Under the pieces are notes generated by a model. That model made no database searches. It had not been told where the DNA came from and worked only from the letters and a program-made list of their open reading frames with translations. From NCBI GenBank assembly GCA_943788825.1, contig CALSRT010000015.1:1-64000 (forward strand): 64,000 bases of DNA, read 5' to 3'. This document shows positions 8,167 to 16,495 of the stretch, in pieces. The position numbers were made by a program, and so were the translations under genes. This DNA is from UBA4582 sp002389265. Lineage in GTDB: Bacteria > Pseudomonadota > Gammaproteobacteria > Pseudomonadales > Azotimanducaceae. Within the stretch, counting starts at the first letter, position 1; each line of letters starts with the position of its first letter.

Positions 8167-8976
8167 ATGGGCTTGCAACGACATGAACAAAATACCGCCT
8201 TTGCCTGGCGTGACGCCACTGGCCCTTTCCGGCTTGTCACTGAGCCACAGGCACGGCAATGGAATCAAGATGGCGCCTTCCTGCTTGAGCAGGTTATACC
8301 CCAGGCAATGCTGAATGCGTTGATGACGGCGATTGATCCGTTGGAAGCCAAGACCAATGCATTCCTGCGGACCGTTGAAAACAAGCGACAATATATTGCT
8401 CGTGCTGACGAGGTTACTTTTGCGCTACATGTGGTGAAACGCGCTGAAGTGGCGCGAGAGTTTGCGACTTCCACATTATTTGCGGATCTGTGTCACGATT
8501 TGCTGGGCCCAGACTGTCGTCTCTACTGGGATCAGGCGGTATATAAAAAGCCCTACTGCCCCGAGGAATTTCCCTGGCACCAGGACAACGGCTACAATTT
8601 CGTCGTGCCTCAGGATTACCTGACGTGCTGGATACCTCTGGTGGATACTACCATCGACAATGGTTGTCCCTGGATCATGCCGGGGGTGCATCAGCGAGGT
8701 ACGTTAAGCCACTGGCATACTGACTTGGGGTACGAGTGTTTGAGTGACGCAAGTGGTGCGGTGCCGATTGAGGCCAAAGCGGGCGACATCGTCGTGTTTT
8801 CGTCGCTGACGCCCCACCGTACTGGGCCGAATCTGACGGGTGATGAGCGCAAGGCTTATATCTTGCAATTTGCGCACGATCCGTCGGTTATGTTATCGAA
8901 AGATGGTGGTCAAGGGACGCCCCAGGATGATCAGGACAGGCAATTTCTGGTGATCAAGGCGGGCGAGTACGTCTGA
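8167..8976 (+). CDS. Phytanoyl-CoA dioxygenase (PhyH) family protein
   Basis: Fe(II)/2-oxoglutarate-type dioxygenase of 269 residues. The metal triad is visible as PWHQDNGYN (His and Asp) and TPHRTGPN (distal His, with the Arg used for 2-oxoglutarate). CWIPLVDTTIDNGCPWIMPG between them is the typical jelly-roll strand pair of PhyH proteins. The substrate is unknown, since the family hydroxylates CoA thioesters, ectoine, secondary metabolites and others. GAGGG lies 7 bases before ATG 8167. It is divergent from the family 1 glycosidase and converges on the membrane protein at 9013. A second, different PhyH-like gene begins at 63212. Confidence 0.88.
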   Translation: MGLQRHEQNTAFAWRDATGPFRLVTEPQARQWNQDGAFLLEQVIPQAMLNALMTAIDPLEAKTNAFLRTVENKRQYIARADEVTFALHVVKRAEVAREFATSTLFADLCHDLLGPDCRLYWDQAVYKKPYCPEEFPWHQDNGYNFVVPQDYLTCWIPLVDTTIDNGCPWIMPGVHQRGTLSHWHTDLGYECLSDASGAVPIEAKAGDIVVFSSLTPHRTGPNLTGDERKAYILQFAHDPSVMLSKDGGQGTPQDDQDRQFLVIKAGEYV

Positions 8977-9012
8977 GGGTTCAGCAAACCCCAAGACGCC
9001 GACTCGCAACGA

Positions 9013-9516
9013 CTAATTAGAATAGTGGCGCGCTGCATCCAACGCACTTTTTGCCAGTATGGCAACGGCGATAAAGGTGAAAATCATCCCGGTGCCGCCG
9101 CCGAGGAACGCCAGCGCGCCGGCCAGATCGCCTTCGCCGAAGGGTGTTGCGCCGACGGATAATCCTCGGTTAGTACTGAAGTTACCGGCCCAGTAGAACA
9201 GGGTGTTGGCCCAGCCGGTAATGATCATGCCCCAGCCAACCAGTAAGTCGCGGCGGCCAGTGAGTGCGAGCTTTTGCATCAGTAAACCTGCGCCGCCGAT
9301 CATGACCCCATTTAAAATGCCGCCGACGTGCGCAGCTTGCCAACCGCGACTGGTGCCTGGAATCGCAACTTCCCAAGCGGGGAATGGCCATAGGCTAATG
9401 GCGTCCAGTAGCGAGAAGATCAGCATGATGCCAGCCACCAGACCGAGTAACAGGACGATCATGCCATTGGCGATAACCAGGTAAGACAGTCGTGGATTTG
9501 GGGTTGGGTTAGGCAA
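9013..9516 (-). CDS. Four-helix membrane protein, styrene-oxide isomerase/HAB mutase-like
   Basis: About 167 residues with four hydrophobic segments. The frame is open further upstream, but I prefer the TTG at 9516, which has CAGAGG 8 bases ahead and follows the stop of the PF10118 gene by 26 bases; longer versions would overlap that gene. AAHVGGILNGVMIGGAGLL in the second helix resembles the conserved His-(x)-Gly-(I/V)-(L/M)-Asn-Gly element of the family containing styrene-oxide isomerase and hydroxylaminobenzene mutase, where a haem-binding His sits in this region. Function as an isomerase is inference. It is probably co-transcribed with the PF10118 gene. Confidence 0.5.
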   Translation of the reverse strand: MPNPTPNPRLSYLVIANGMIVLLLGLVAGIMLIFSLLDAISLWPFPAWEVAIPGTSRGWQAAHVGGILNGVMIGGAGLLMQKLALTGRRDLLVGWGMIITGWANTLFYWAGNFSTNRGLSVGATPFGEGDLAGALAFLGGGTGMIFTFIAVAILAKSALDAARHYSN

Positions 9517-9542
9517 TCGGGTATACCTCTGCGGTTGACGAT

Positions 9543-10481
9543 TTAGGTGGGGCTGGCAAGCATTTGCTCGATAGCCTGGTTGTCGAGGGCAAGTGTGTTG
9601 TGACCGGCCGTATGGTACTTGCGCCAAGCGACTGCCAGTCGGTTCTGCTCATCGTTGCAGATTGGGTGGTGTCGCGGGTGATAGTTTCGGCCCAGCACCG
9701 GCAAAGCTGCCCGGCCTAAATCGAAGGCAAAGCCGGCGAAAAACTGCCACGCCCGCCAGGCTCGTCCAGGAGTCTTGTAGTAGCCTTCTTTGCGAATCAT
9801 TAAGGCGTAAGCCTTGTAGGTTTCCCAGCTGATATGGGTAAAGGCATACAGCACCATCCAACGGCGATACCACAGATTATTGGGATAAAAGGCTTGGTAA
9901 AAGTCAAAAGCCACGGCGCCATGCTCAACTTCTTCGACCTGGTGCCAGACCCATAATGCGCGCAAGGTGGGATCGGCTTCGGCCATAAACTCTTGGTAAC
10001 GGTTGAGGATGATCATGCCGCCGAGAAACGTAAAGGTCTCGTAGCCTGCGGTAAAGCCGATTTTGAATTTCTTACTACTGTTTTTGAAGTGGGTTTCGAA
10101 ATAGGTTTTGGCGTGGGTATCCAGGTCGGTGAGGCCCGGATAAAATTGCGCCATCGCCTGGTTCCAGCCGAGGAAGTTGAAGGCATGATGAGACTCCTGG
10201 CCGATAATGGCCTGCACATCGGTATGCAATGCAGGGTCCTTCAGTTCGTCTCGATAGGCCCGCATGACCTTCACCAGGAAGCGCTCGAAGTGGGGTACGT
10301 GGAGGCCCAGGGCATTGATGAAAATTGAAAAGTTTGGATGAGTCTGGCTCCACACAGGCTTGCTGACCGTCTCGGTATCTAGTTTGAAGCGCAGTTGCCT
10401 GACGGGGATAGCATCCATAGGGTGCGCGCTGGGCAGATCCTGTTTATGATCAGGTTCAGGCGGATTCTGCAGCGTGGTCAT
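9543..10481 (-). CDS. PF10118-type metal-dependent hydrolase family protein
   Basis: Protein of 312 residues resembling the uncharacterised family called metal-dependent hydrolase (PF10118, COG3687). The diiron-like carboxylate/histidine pattern is visible: IGQESHHAFNF near residue 92 and WHQVEEVEHGAVAFDFY near residue 180, with two more Glu/Tyr-bearing helices between. Proteins with this ferritin-like pattern probably bind two metals and may be oxidases or oxygenases rather than hydrolases; this is inference. It is the first gene of a two-gene unit with the isomerase-like membrane protein, so both may act on the same hydrophobic compound. It lies divergent to the broken haemoglobin gene. Confidence 0.75.
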   Translation of the reverse strand: MTTLQNPPEPDHKQDLPSAHPMDAIPVRQLRFKLDTETVSKPVWSQTHPNFSIFINALGLHVPHFERFLVKVMRAYRDELKDPALHTDVQAIIGQESHHAFNFLGWNQAMAQFYPGLTDLDTHAKTYFETHFKNSSKKFKIGFTAGYETFTFLGGMIILNRYQEFMAEADPTLRALWVWHQVEEVEHGAVAFDFYQAFYPNNLWYRRWMVLYAFTHISWETYKAYALMIRKEGYYKTPGRAWRAWQFFAGFAFDLGRAALPVLGRNYHPRHHPICNDEQNRLAVAWRKYHTAGHNTLALDNQAIEQMLASPT

Positions 10482-10570
10482 GGCATGGCCCCTTTTTGAA
10501 AGTTAAAAAGTCTACTCTTATTCAGGGGTGATGAGAACCTGTGGTGTTAACACATCAAGTGCCGGCGCTT

Positions 10571-10609
10571 AATGCGAACGACCAATGCGAACGACCAATG
10601 CGAACGAGA
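10571..10609 (+). repeat. 13-bp tandem repeat, three copies
   Basis: AATGCGAACGACC occurs at 10571-10583 and 10584-10596, and with a changed end at 10597-10609. It lies just upstream of the truncated haemoglobin reading frame, whose start is at 10619. Confidence 0.9.
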
Positions 10610-10618
10610 GAACAGCAG

Positions 10619-11032
10619 ATGACGACAAGCCAATATGGCGTTGAAGATGCGTCATTTCAGGCTGCCGGCGGCGAGGCGGGCATACTCAAACTGGTCGAAG
10701 CCTTTTATCGGCATATGGAGTAACGACCCGATGCCCTTGTTATTCGTGCCCTGCATCCCGATGAATTGACGATGTCTATGGATAAGCTGGGCCTTTTTTT
10801 GTGCGGCTGGACCGGCGGTCCGCGGCGCTATGGGGAAAAATATGGCCCGATCGCGATTCCACCAGCTCACGCTCATCTGCCGATCACCGAGGTCGAGAAA
10901 GACGCCCGGTTGGCCTGTATGCAGGCTGCCCTGCAAGAGCAGGACTACCCGCCAGCCTTCAAAATCTATTTCCTCAAGCAACTGACGGTGCCCGCCAGTC
11001 ATATCGTGCCAGTGCGACAGAATCGACGGTGA
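10619..11032 (+). pseudogene. Group II truncated haemoglobin interrupted by an in-frame TAA
   Basis: The frame starts at ATG 10619 (GAGAG about 8 bases upstream), reads AGGEAGILKLVEAFYRHME, hits TAA at 10721-10723, then continues in the same frame as RPDALVIRALHPDEL, MDKLGLFLCGWTGGPRRYGEKYG, AHAHLPIT and CMQAAL up to TGA 11030-11032. This is the full layout of a group II truncated haemoglobin: B helix with FY, the CD/E region with GWxGGP, and the proximal His in AHAHLPI. Besides the stop, the Trp expected just before LxCM (position G8, conserved in the group) is Arg here. Two defects argue for a dead gene rather than a single read error. Its normal role would be O2 or NO chemistry in the cytoplasm. 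Confidence 0.78.
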
Positions 11033-11130
11033 CGCTGATGTGAGAACTGCCGCCGTTGCCGAATACTGATCAAAGTGGCAGTGTGTTGCGTATCAATCTC
11101 ACCACAAAAATCTGTCTATGGAATACTCGA

Positions 11131-12258
11131 ATGCTTGAACACCTTGTGACTACAGATGCCAACGTACACCGTCAGCGTAGTGTGGCGGCCTTACAGTCCC
11201 TGTTTGTCGGCGACGCCCTGGCCATGCCGGTACATTGGTACTACAGCGAGCATGATATCGAAGCCGGTTTTCCTGGTGGGATTGTGCAGTTCGAGGCAGC
11301 GCCTGCACACCATCCCTCATCCATCATGGCGCTGCATTCTACCAATCAGGGTGGCCGCGGCCGCCAGGGTGGTGCGAGTGGGCGCCAAGTGGTTGGCGAT
11401 GTCATCCTCAAAGGTAAAGGACAATTTTGGGGACAGGCCAACCAACACTATCATCAGGGCATGCAGGCCGGCGAAAACACGTTGAACGCGCACTGTGCCA
11501 GAGTCTTGCTGCGAGTTCTGGCAGCCAATACCGGGCATTACCACGAGGCGCAATTTCTGGATGCCTATATTCAAATGATGACGGCAGACTCACCGCAGCA
11601 TCCCGACACCTATGCCGAGTCTTATCACCGAGCATTCTTTGCCAATTGGGCCATGGGTAAGCCTCATAATCGCTGTGCGGCGGTTACTCATGATACGCCA
11701 TCTATCGGCGGCTTGGTGACCATCGGGCCGCTGGTCATAGGCGAGTTGATGGCGGGTACGGCGTTGCAGCGAGTGCGGGAAGTAGCTCTGGGACATCTTT
11801 ATCTGACCCACCCCGATGCGCAGCTAGCCCGAGTTTGTGCAGATTATGTAGACCTGATTCACGACCTGTTATTCCGTGAGCCGGACCAACCCGCCCAGCA
11901 AGTGCTGGCGGAGTTTGCCAATCGTGCCGTGGGTGGCAATGTCGAGCAGCTGATTCAGAAAACCCATAACGATGCGGATATTATTGGCGGGCGGTTTTCC
12001 AAGGCTTGTTACATCTCGGGGTCCTGGCCGGGGGTATTGTTTCTCGCGTGCAAATACCTGCAGGATCCAATCGCCGGGTTGCGGTCGAACACCAACCTGG
12101 GCGGCGACAATGTGCATCGTGGCTCGGTGCTGGGGTTTATTCTGGGCCTCGCGACGGGGGACGATTTGCCGGCATTTTTTGGTCAGTTGACGGCGCAACA
12201 GCTCATTGATGCGGAGATCAATGGGCTGCTGGATGCGGTACAGATACGCTCGACATAA
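11131..12258 (+). CDS. ADP-ribosylglycohydrolase family protein, atypical metal motifs
   Basis: About 375 residues of the ADP-ribosylglycohydrolase (DraG/ARH) fold. The family opening GDALAMPVHWYY is present. The usual TDDT element is replaced by GENTLNA, and the C-terminal GGDTDT by NLGGDNVHRGSVLG, so several of the aspartates that hold the two Mg ions are missing. It may belong to a diverged subfamily with another ligand set or substrate. A conserved-looking HGxGGRGRQGG-type stretch lies between. I chose ATG 11131; a TTG at 11056 would add 25 residues without a better ribosome-binding site. No ADP-ribosyltransferase is nearby. It converges on efp. Confidence 0.75.
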   Translation: MLEHLVTTDANVHRQRSVAALQSLFVGDALAMPVHWYYSEHDIEAGFPGGIVQFEAAPAHHPSSIMALHSTNQGGRGRQGGASGRQVVGDVILKGKGQFWGQANQHYHQGMQAGENTLNAHCARVLLRVLAANTGHYHEAQFLDAYIQMMTADSPQHPDTYAESYHRAFFANWAMGKPHNRCAAVTHDTPSIGGLVTIGPLVIGELMAGTALQRVREVALGHLYLTHPDAQLARVCADYVDLIHDLLFREPDQPAQQVLAEFANRAVGGNVEQLIQKTHNDADIIGGRFSKACYISGSWPGVLFLACKYLQDPIAGLRSNTNLGGDNVHRGSVLGFILGLATGDDLPAFFGQLTAQQLIDAEINGLLDAVQIRST

Positions 12259-12269
12259 ATCGTCGAGCG
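12247..12269. terminator. Hairpin between convergent genes
   Basis: CGCTCGAC (12247-12254) pairs perfectly with GTCGAGCG (12262-12269). The TAA of the glycohydrolase gene lies in the 7-base loop. It could act on both strands between the convergent glycohydrolase and efp genes, though T-runs are poor. Confidence 0.4.
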
Positions 12270-12278
12270 CAGGTTTGA

Positions 12279-12845
12279 TTAGTCTTTCGCCCGTGACTTG
12301 TATTCGCCAGTGCGGGTATCGATGACGACTTTGTCACCAGTATTGACGAAGTCCGAGACCTGAAGCTCGTGTCCATTGCTGAGTTTGGCCCGTTTCATCA
12401 CCTTGCCGGAAGTGTCGCCACGCACGGATGGCTCGCTATAAACGATTTCCCGGGTCACAGTATTCGGTGGTGTGATGGAAATCATTCGCCCGTCGAAAAA
12501 CACCGCCTCGCAGACGTCTTCCATGCCATCCTCAATATAGTTCAGCAGGTCACCCAGGTCGTCGGCGGCCAGCTCATACTGTTCATAATCAGTGTCGACA
12601 AACACGTAGACGGGATCAGCAAAGTAAGAATAGGTGACTTCCTTGCGGTCCAGACTGATGTCTTCGAACTTATCGTCCGCCTTATAAGGCGTCTCTGTCA
12701 AAGAGCCATTCAGCAGGTTCTTCAATTTGGTTTTTACCACCGCCGTGTTGCGCCCAGAACGACTGATTTCGGCCTTCTGAATCAACCAGGGTTGACCGTC
12801 GATGTTGATAACGTGACCGGCACGTAGTTCTTGTCCTGTTTTCAT
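12279..12845 (-). CDS. efp: Elongation factor P, arginine-32 type
   Basis: EF-P binds ribosomes stalled at consecutive prolines and speeds peptide bond formation. The 188-residue protein has the three-domain layout: KOW-like N-terminal domain (MKTGQELRAGHVINIDG), a central OB domain, and a C-terminal OB domain starting near FFDGRMISITPP. The loop that reaches the peptidyl-transferase centre reads SRSGRNTA with Arg at residue 32, where E. coli has Lys34. In this subclass the arginine is rhamnosylated by EarP, whose gene lies immediately upstream on the same strand. GAG about 6 bases before ATG 12845 is a modest ribosome-binding site. Confidence 0.96.
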   Translation of the reverse strand: MKTGQELRAGHVINIDGQPWLIQKAEISRSGRNTAVVKTKLKNLLNGSLTETPYKADDKFEDISLDRKEVTYSYFADPVYVFVDTDYEQYELAADDLGDLLNYIEDGMEDVCEAVFFDGRMISITPPNTVTREIVYSEPSVRGDTSGKVMKRAKLSNGHELQVSDFVNTGDKVVIDTRTGEYKSRAKD

Positions 12846-12883
12846 GATTCATCTCGATAAAAGGCGGTTGATTCGGCGCGCTA

Positions 12884-14026
12884 CTATAGCGACTTTTGGC
12901 CAAAATACACTAGCTGAGAGGCTAAATCATCGAATAAATTCAGGTGCCTGGTCCAGGCCAGAGATTGCTGCTGCCAGCGCTTTTGATCGGTGATGGCTTG
13001 CTGCCATTCGGCGGCACAATCTATGTGGGTATTCCAGGCTCGAGTGAGCGCGGCGGCAGTCAGCGCTGGACCAGAAATCTGGGCTTGTTGCGCCAGCCAG
13101 GCGTCGAGTTTGATGAGATGAATGTCATCCTCCTGGGGGTAAATTTGCCAGACCATGGGCTTGCCTGCCCAGTGGGCGCGAACGAAGGAGTCTTCGCCGC
13201 GAACAAAATTCACATCGCAGCTCCACAGCAATCGGTCGTAATCATCTTGGTGCAGAAAGGGTAAGACGATCAAGCGCAGCGCTCCCAGTTGTAATTGATC
13301 GCCAGCCTTGAGTTGGGTTGCCAGCACGGCATTAATGCTGGTGAGGATCCTGCCCTCGGGAACCAGGCAATTGATAGCTGAATCGCCGAGTTGCCAGGCG
13401 TGCAACAAGGAGCCGATGGCCGGATTTTCATAAGCGAACAATGAGATTGTCAGGCCGCCAGATTGTCGATGAACGCCCTGTTGGGCGAGCCACTGATCAG
13501 CGGTGGCTGGATCTTTGAGGAAGGCGTCGCGGGCTTGGAATAGGTCTTTTTCACGTATCAGGCCACCGGTCTTGGACGAAAACCCAGGGAAGAAAAATGC
13601 CTTCTTCAGTCCAGTGTGCGGGTGCGGTGAAAATAATCCATGGTAGCCCTCGACCCAGGATTCGGCGCTGAGATATTCAAGATTGAACCACTGAGGCGCT
13701 TGGCCTTGGTCTCGTTTGATGGCCATCGACTTGATATAAGTAGGAGGCAGGTGACAGGCAAAGGCTTCAATCACCACATCCGCGACCCTGACATCGGCAT
13801 CAAATTCAGCCCGCCAGCGGCACACATCGACCCCTGCCAAGGATTGTCGGTCCATGAGTTCGGCAGCGGGCCAGAGGGTCTTCAGGGCTTGCATGTCATC
13901 GACCCAGAGGCGGACGCGAACGGGTTGTTCCGCGGCCAGTTGACGCGCGAGGCGCCAGCAGACGCCGATATCACCATGGTTATCGACGACCTTGCAGAAG
14001 ATGTCCCAGAGGGGCGCTTGAGTCAT
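12884..14026 (-). CDS. earP: EF-P arginine rhamnosyltransferase EarP
   Basis: Inverting glycosyltransferase that moves L-rhamnose from dTDP-rhamnose onto Arg32 of EF-P. The 380-residue protein (formerly DUF2331) has the N-terminal VVDNHGDIGVCWRLARQL, with Asp15 and Asp19 corresponding to the catalytic-loop aspartates described in the Pseudomonas enzyme, and the C-terminal FVRGEDSFVRAHWAGKP, the donor-binding element with its conserved Glu. I start it at ATG 14026; a TTG two codons earlier is possible. efp follows 38 bases downstream on the same strand, so the two are probably co-transcribed. dTDP-rhamnose synthesis genes are not in this window. Confidence 0.95.
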   Translation of the reverse strand: MTQAPLWDIFCKVVDNHGDIGVCWRLARQLAAEQPVRVRLWVDDMQALKTLWPAAELMDRQSLAGVDVCRWRAEFDADVRVADVVIEAFACHLPPTYIKSMAIKRDQGQAPQWFNLEYLSAESWVEGYHGLFSPHPHTGLKKAFFFPGFSSKTGGLIREKDLFQARDAFLKDPATADQWLAQQGVHRQSGGLTISLFAYENPAIGSLLHAWQLGDSAINCLVPEGRILTSINAVLATQLKAGDQLQLGALRLIVLPFLHQDDYDRLLWSCDVNFVRGEDSFVRAHWAGKPMVWQIYPQEDDIHLIKLDAWLAQQAQISGPALTAAALTRAWNTHIDCAAEWQQAITDQKRWQQQSLAWTRHLNLFDDLASQLVYFGQKSL

Positions 14027-14249
14027 GCACAAATCACTTGATGGTGAGTGGCCACAGTCTACCAGCCTGCAAGCCCCTTCGCTGCTAGTGTTCGATCAGA
14101 AATAGATGATCTCATGTGACCGGGCGTCTCAAGATCCTGCTGGGGTAAGCCGCTTCGTGGTGAGTCAGTCTGCTGTGTCTTGCTTGGCAATATTTTTCGG
14201 GGTGAATGCGTTATGCTCCGACCAAATGAATCATTGAGATGGGGCCTAA

Positions 14250-15311
14250 ATGAAAACAGCAATTGGTATCGGCAGTGCTTATTACAACGGCGAAGACTGG
14301 GACCAACTGGTGGACTACACCGTTGAGGCAGACCGTATCGGGGTTGATCACGTTTGGTCAGCGGAGGCCTGGGGTATGGATGCGGTAGTGCCGTTAGCCT
14401 ATATCGCGGCGCGCACCCAGCGTATTACGTTGGGTACCGGTATTATTCAAATCAGCGCCCGCGTGCCGGCGATGATTGCCATGACGGCGCAGAGCCTGGC
14501 AACCGTCTCGAATAATCGATTTGTCTTGGGTTTGGGGGTGAGTGGTCCCCAGGTGGTGGAAGGATTGCATGGCGCCAGTTTTGCTCATCCTTTGGGGCGG
14601 TTGCGTGAGTGCGTGGATATCATCCGATTGGGCATCAACAGTGAACGCATGCAGTATCACGGCAAGCACTACGAGTTGCCGCGACCGGGGGGGGAGGGCA
14701 AAGCTATTCGTTTGTCCCAGCCCCCGCGGCCGAACCTGCCCATTTATCTGGCGACGCTAGGGCCGAAATCTCTGGAGATGACCGGCGAAGTCGCGAACGG
14801 CTGGATTGGCACCTCCTTTATGCCGGAGCAGGCCGATGTCTTTATGGATCATCTGCGCAAGGGTTTGGCTAACTCGGGCCGACCGATGTCAGACCTGGAT
14901 ATTCAGGTAGGTGGCAGCTTCGAGATCAGTGATGACGTCGAGCGGCTGGTCGCCGCGCGTAAACCCGCAATGGCGTTCACCTTGGGCGGTATGGGCTCAG
15001 CCGACACCAACTTTTATAATGATGCATTCCGGCGAGCGGGCTATGAAGATGCGGCGATTGAGGTGCAGGGTCTGTGGGTTGAGGGTAAAAAAGACGCGGC
15101 GATTCGCGCGGTGCCTGATGAGATGGTGTTGAAAACCAACTTGATCGGCACCGAGGACATGGTTCGAGCTCGCTTGCGCGCCTACCGTGATGCTGGCGTG
15201 AATACGTTACGGCTCAGCACGACCGGTAGCGACTGGAAAGCCAGAACCAATAGTCTTGCCGAAGCGGTTGATCTTATTAAACGGGAATCTGATGAATGGC
15301 CCCAGGTCTAA
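14250..15311 (+). CDS. LLM-class (luciferase-like) flavin/F420 oxidoreductase
   Basis: TIM-barrel oxidoreductase of 353 residues from the luciferase-like monooxygenase superfamily. It has DHVWSAEAWGMDAVVPLAY near residue 34, RITLGTGIIQISARVPAMIAM near residue 57, NRFVLGLGVSGPQVVEGLHG near residue 92 and LPIYLATLGPKSLEMTGEVA-type barrel strands after residue 160. The pattern resembles F420-linked methylene-H4MPT-reductase-like members more than bacterial luciferase itself, but cofactor and substrate cannot be decided from sequence. GATGGGG lies just upstream of ATG 14250. It is followed after about 100 bases by an unrelated secreted protein. The 220 bases back to earP are divergent promoter space. 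Confidence 0.85.
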   Translation: MKTAIGIGSAYYNGEDWDQLVDYTVEADRIGVDHVWSAEAWGMDAVVPLAYIAARTQRITLGTGIIQISARVPAMIAMTAQSLATVSNNRFVLGLGVSGPQVVEGLHGASFAHPLGRLRECVDIIRLGINSERMQYHGKHYELPRPGGEGKAIRLSQPPRPNLPIYLATLGPKSLEMTGEVANGWIGTSFMPEQADVFMDHLRKGLANSGRPMSDLDIQVGGSFEISDDVERLVAARKPAMAFTLGGMGSADTNFYNDAFRRAGYEDAAIEVQGLWVEGKKDAAIRAVPDEMVLKTNLIGTEDMVRARLRAYRDAGVNTLRLSTTGSDWKARTNSLAEAVDLIKRESDEWPQV

Positions 15312-15418
15312 TGCCGCGCCAGTGGCTAGTCGGTTTGGCGACCAAAGTCGAACTAATCTAGTCAAGCAGATAACCCAGGGCTACGCTAAGGCTCAAATCT
15401 AAAGTTTGGAGATGAGCT

Positions 15419-16150
15419 ATGAAAAAAGTAATAAGTCTGTTGGTTTTTTTAGTTGCCAGTGTGAGCGTCTATGGGGCTGACACTGCCGCACTACCCGCCG
15501 GCGTCTATGGTCAAGGTTATGAGTTTAGGGTGACTGATCCCGCCACATTTATGGCGGCACTTGAGACCTATCGACAGTCACCCACCAGCCAAGCTTACAA
15601 TAGCTCCGTTTCGTTGCTACAGCTGGTTGCCAAGGGTCACAATGCCGCGACTCATCGAATTAACGTGTTTTACCCGACCCTTGAGGATATGAACAAAGCG
15701 GTTGTCGCCAATGCGAGTTCTGCTGACTGGCGCGATTTCCTCACAAGCCTGGGTCAAAGCAGCACTAACCTGGGTAGCAATCTGTTTAGCTATGAGCAAG
15801 GACTGGCGAACCAGCCTGAAATCACCAATGGGGTCAACGTAAACTATCTCTACGGATTAGAGGTAAGCAATGTGGCGGAGTACCAGAAGGCGATGGAAAA
15901 AGTATTGTCATCCTCCGATGCGGCGGCCTTCCCCGGCAATATGGCCATGGGTCAAAATATGGCGATGGGCGAAACCAAGTCGACCCATTGGGTGAACTTC
16001 ACCGCGAAAGATATGGGCACCCTGATCGCCGGCATGAAGCAGTTTATGGGGTCTAAAACATTCCAAGACTACGGAAAAAACGCAGCGTCTTTTCGCCGAA
16101 TTGATAATCGTGAAGTCAATCAGCAGCTCAAACGTTGGGTCGCGAACTAG
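15419..16150 (+). CDS. Secreted two-domain protein, family of 717 and 26928
   Basis: Exported protein of 243 residues with a signal peptide (MKKVISLLVFLVASVSVYG, probable cleavage before ADTAA) and TGGAGA about 8 bases before the ATG. The mature protein appears to have two similar halves of about 100 residues, each starting with a Tyr/Gly-rich strand (YGQGYEFRV and NVNYLYGLEV) and ending with a helix holding a Trp/Phe-rich motif (SADWRDFLTSLG, SKTFQDYGKNAA). Size and pattern are like the proteins at 717 and 26928, again suggesting alpha/beta-barrel domains. An imperfect 18-bp duplication at 15939-15974 encodes NMAMGQ/NMAMGE. Function unknown. A long hairpin follows the gene. Confidence 0.72.
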   Translation: MKKVISLLVFLVASVSVYGADTAALPAGVYGQGYEFRVTDPATFMAALETYRQSPTSQAYNSSVSLLQLVAKGHNAATHRINVFYPTLEDMNKAVVANASSADWRDFLTSLGQSSTNLGSNLFSYEQGLANQPEITNGVNVNYLYGLEVSNVAEYQKAMEKVLSSSDAAAFPGNMAMGQNMAMGETKSTHWVNFTAKDMGTLIAGMKQFMGSKTFQDYGKNAASFRRIDNREVNQQLKRWVAN

Positions 16151-16171
16151 TTTCATTTTTTACCCCACTTG

Positions 16172-16211
16172 CTCAGCTGCATGCGAACCGGCTAGTTCGC
16201 ATGCAGCTGAG
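16172..16211. repeat. Perfect 17-bp inverted repeat after the secreted-protein gene
   Basis: Bases 16172-16188 pair perfectly with 16195-16211 around a 6-base loop, 21 bases after the stop. No T-run follows on either strand, so it is either a Rho-assisted stem or a palindromic element. A weaker 7-bp stem lies at 16344-16350/16357-16363. Otherwise the 345-base gap before the MAPEG start shows nothing. Confidence 0.85.
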
Positions 16212-16495
16212 ATTGCAACGCTCGCGCTTGATCTCACTTGATTCCGTCAGTTTGCCTGTAAGCGGGTGTGAGCGAGGTTTTACTAGTTGAGCCAGGGCGC
16301 TTGCCATTTTTTGCATTGTACCAAGCCCCCTCCTGAGTATCGGCTACCGATTTAAGTCGGTAGTCCGATTCAAGTCCATCCGCATAAGACGCCATCAGAA
16401 AGGTCAGGTACAAAGTTTACCCTAGCCCTTGACTAGGCGGGCGGCTGCCACGGTGGTATAAGTGCTTGGGCATAACCCGTCACAACCACTTATTA

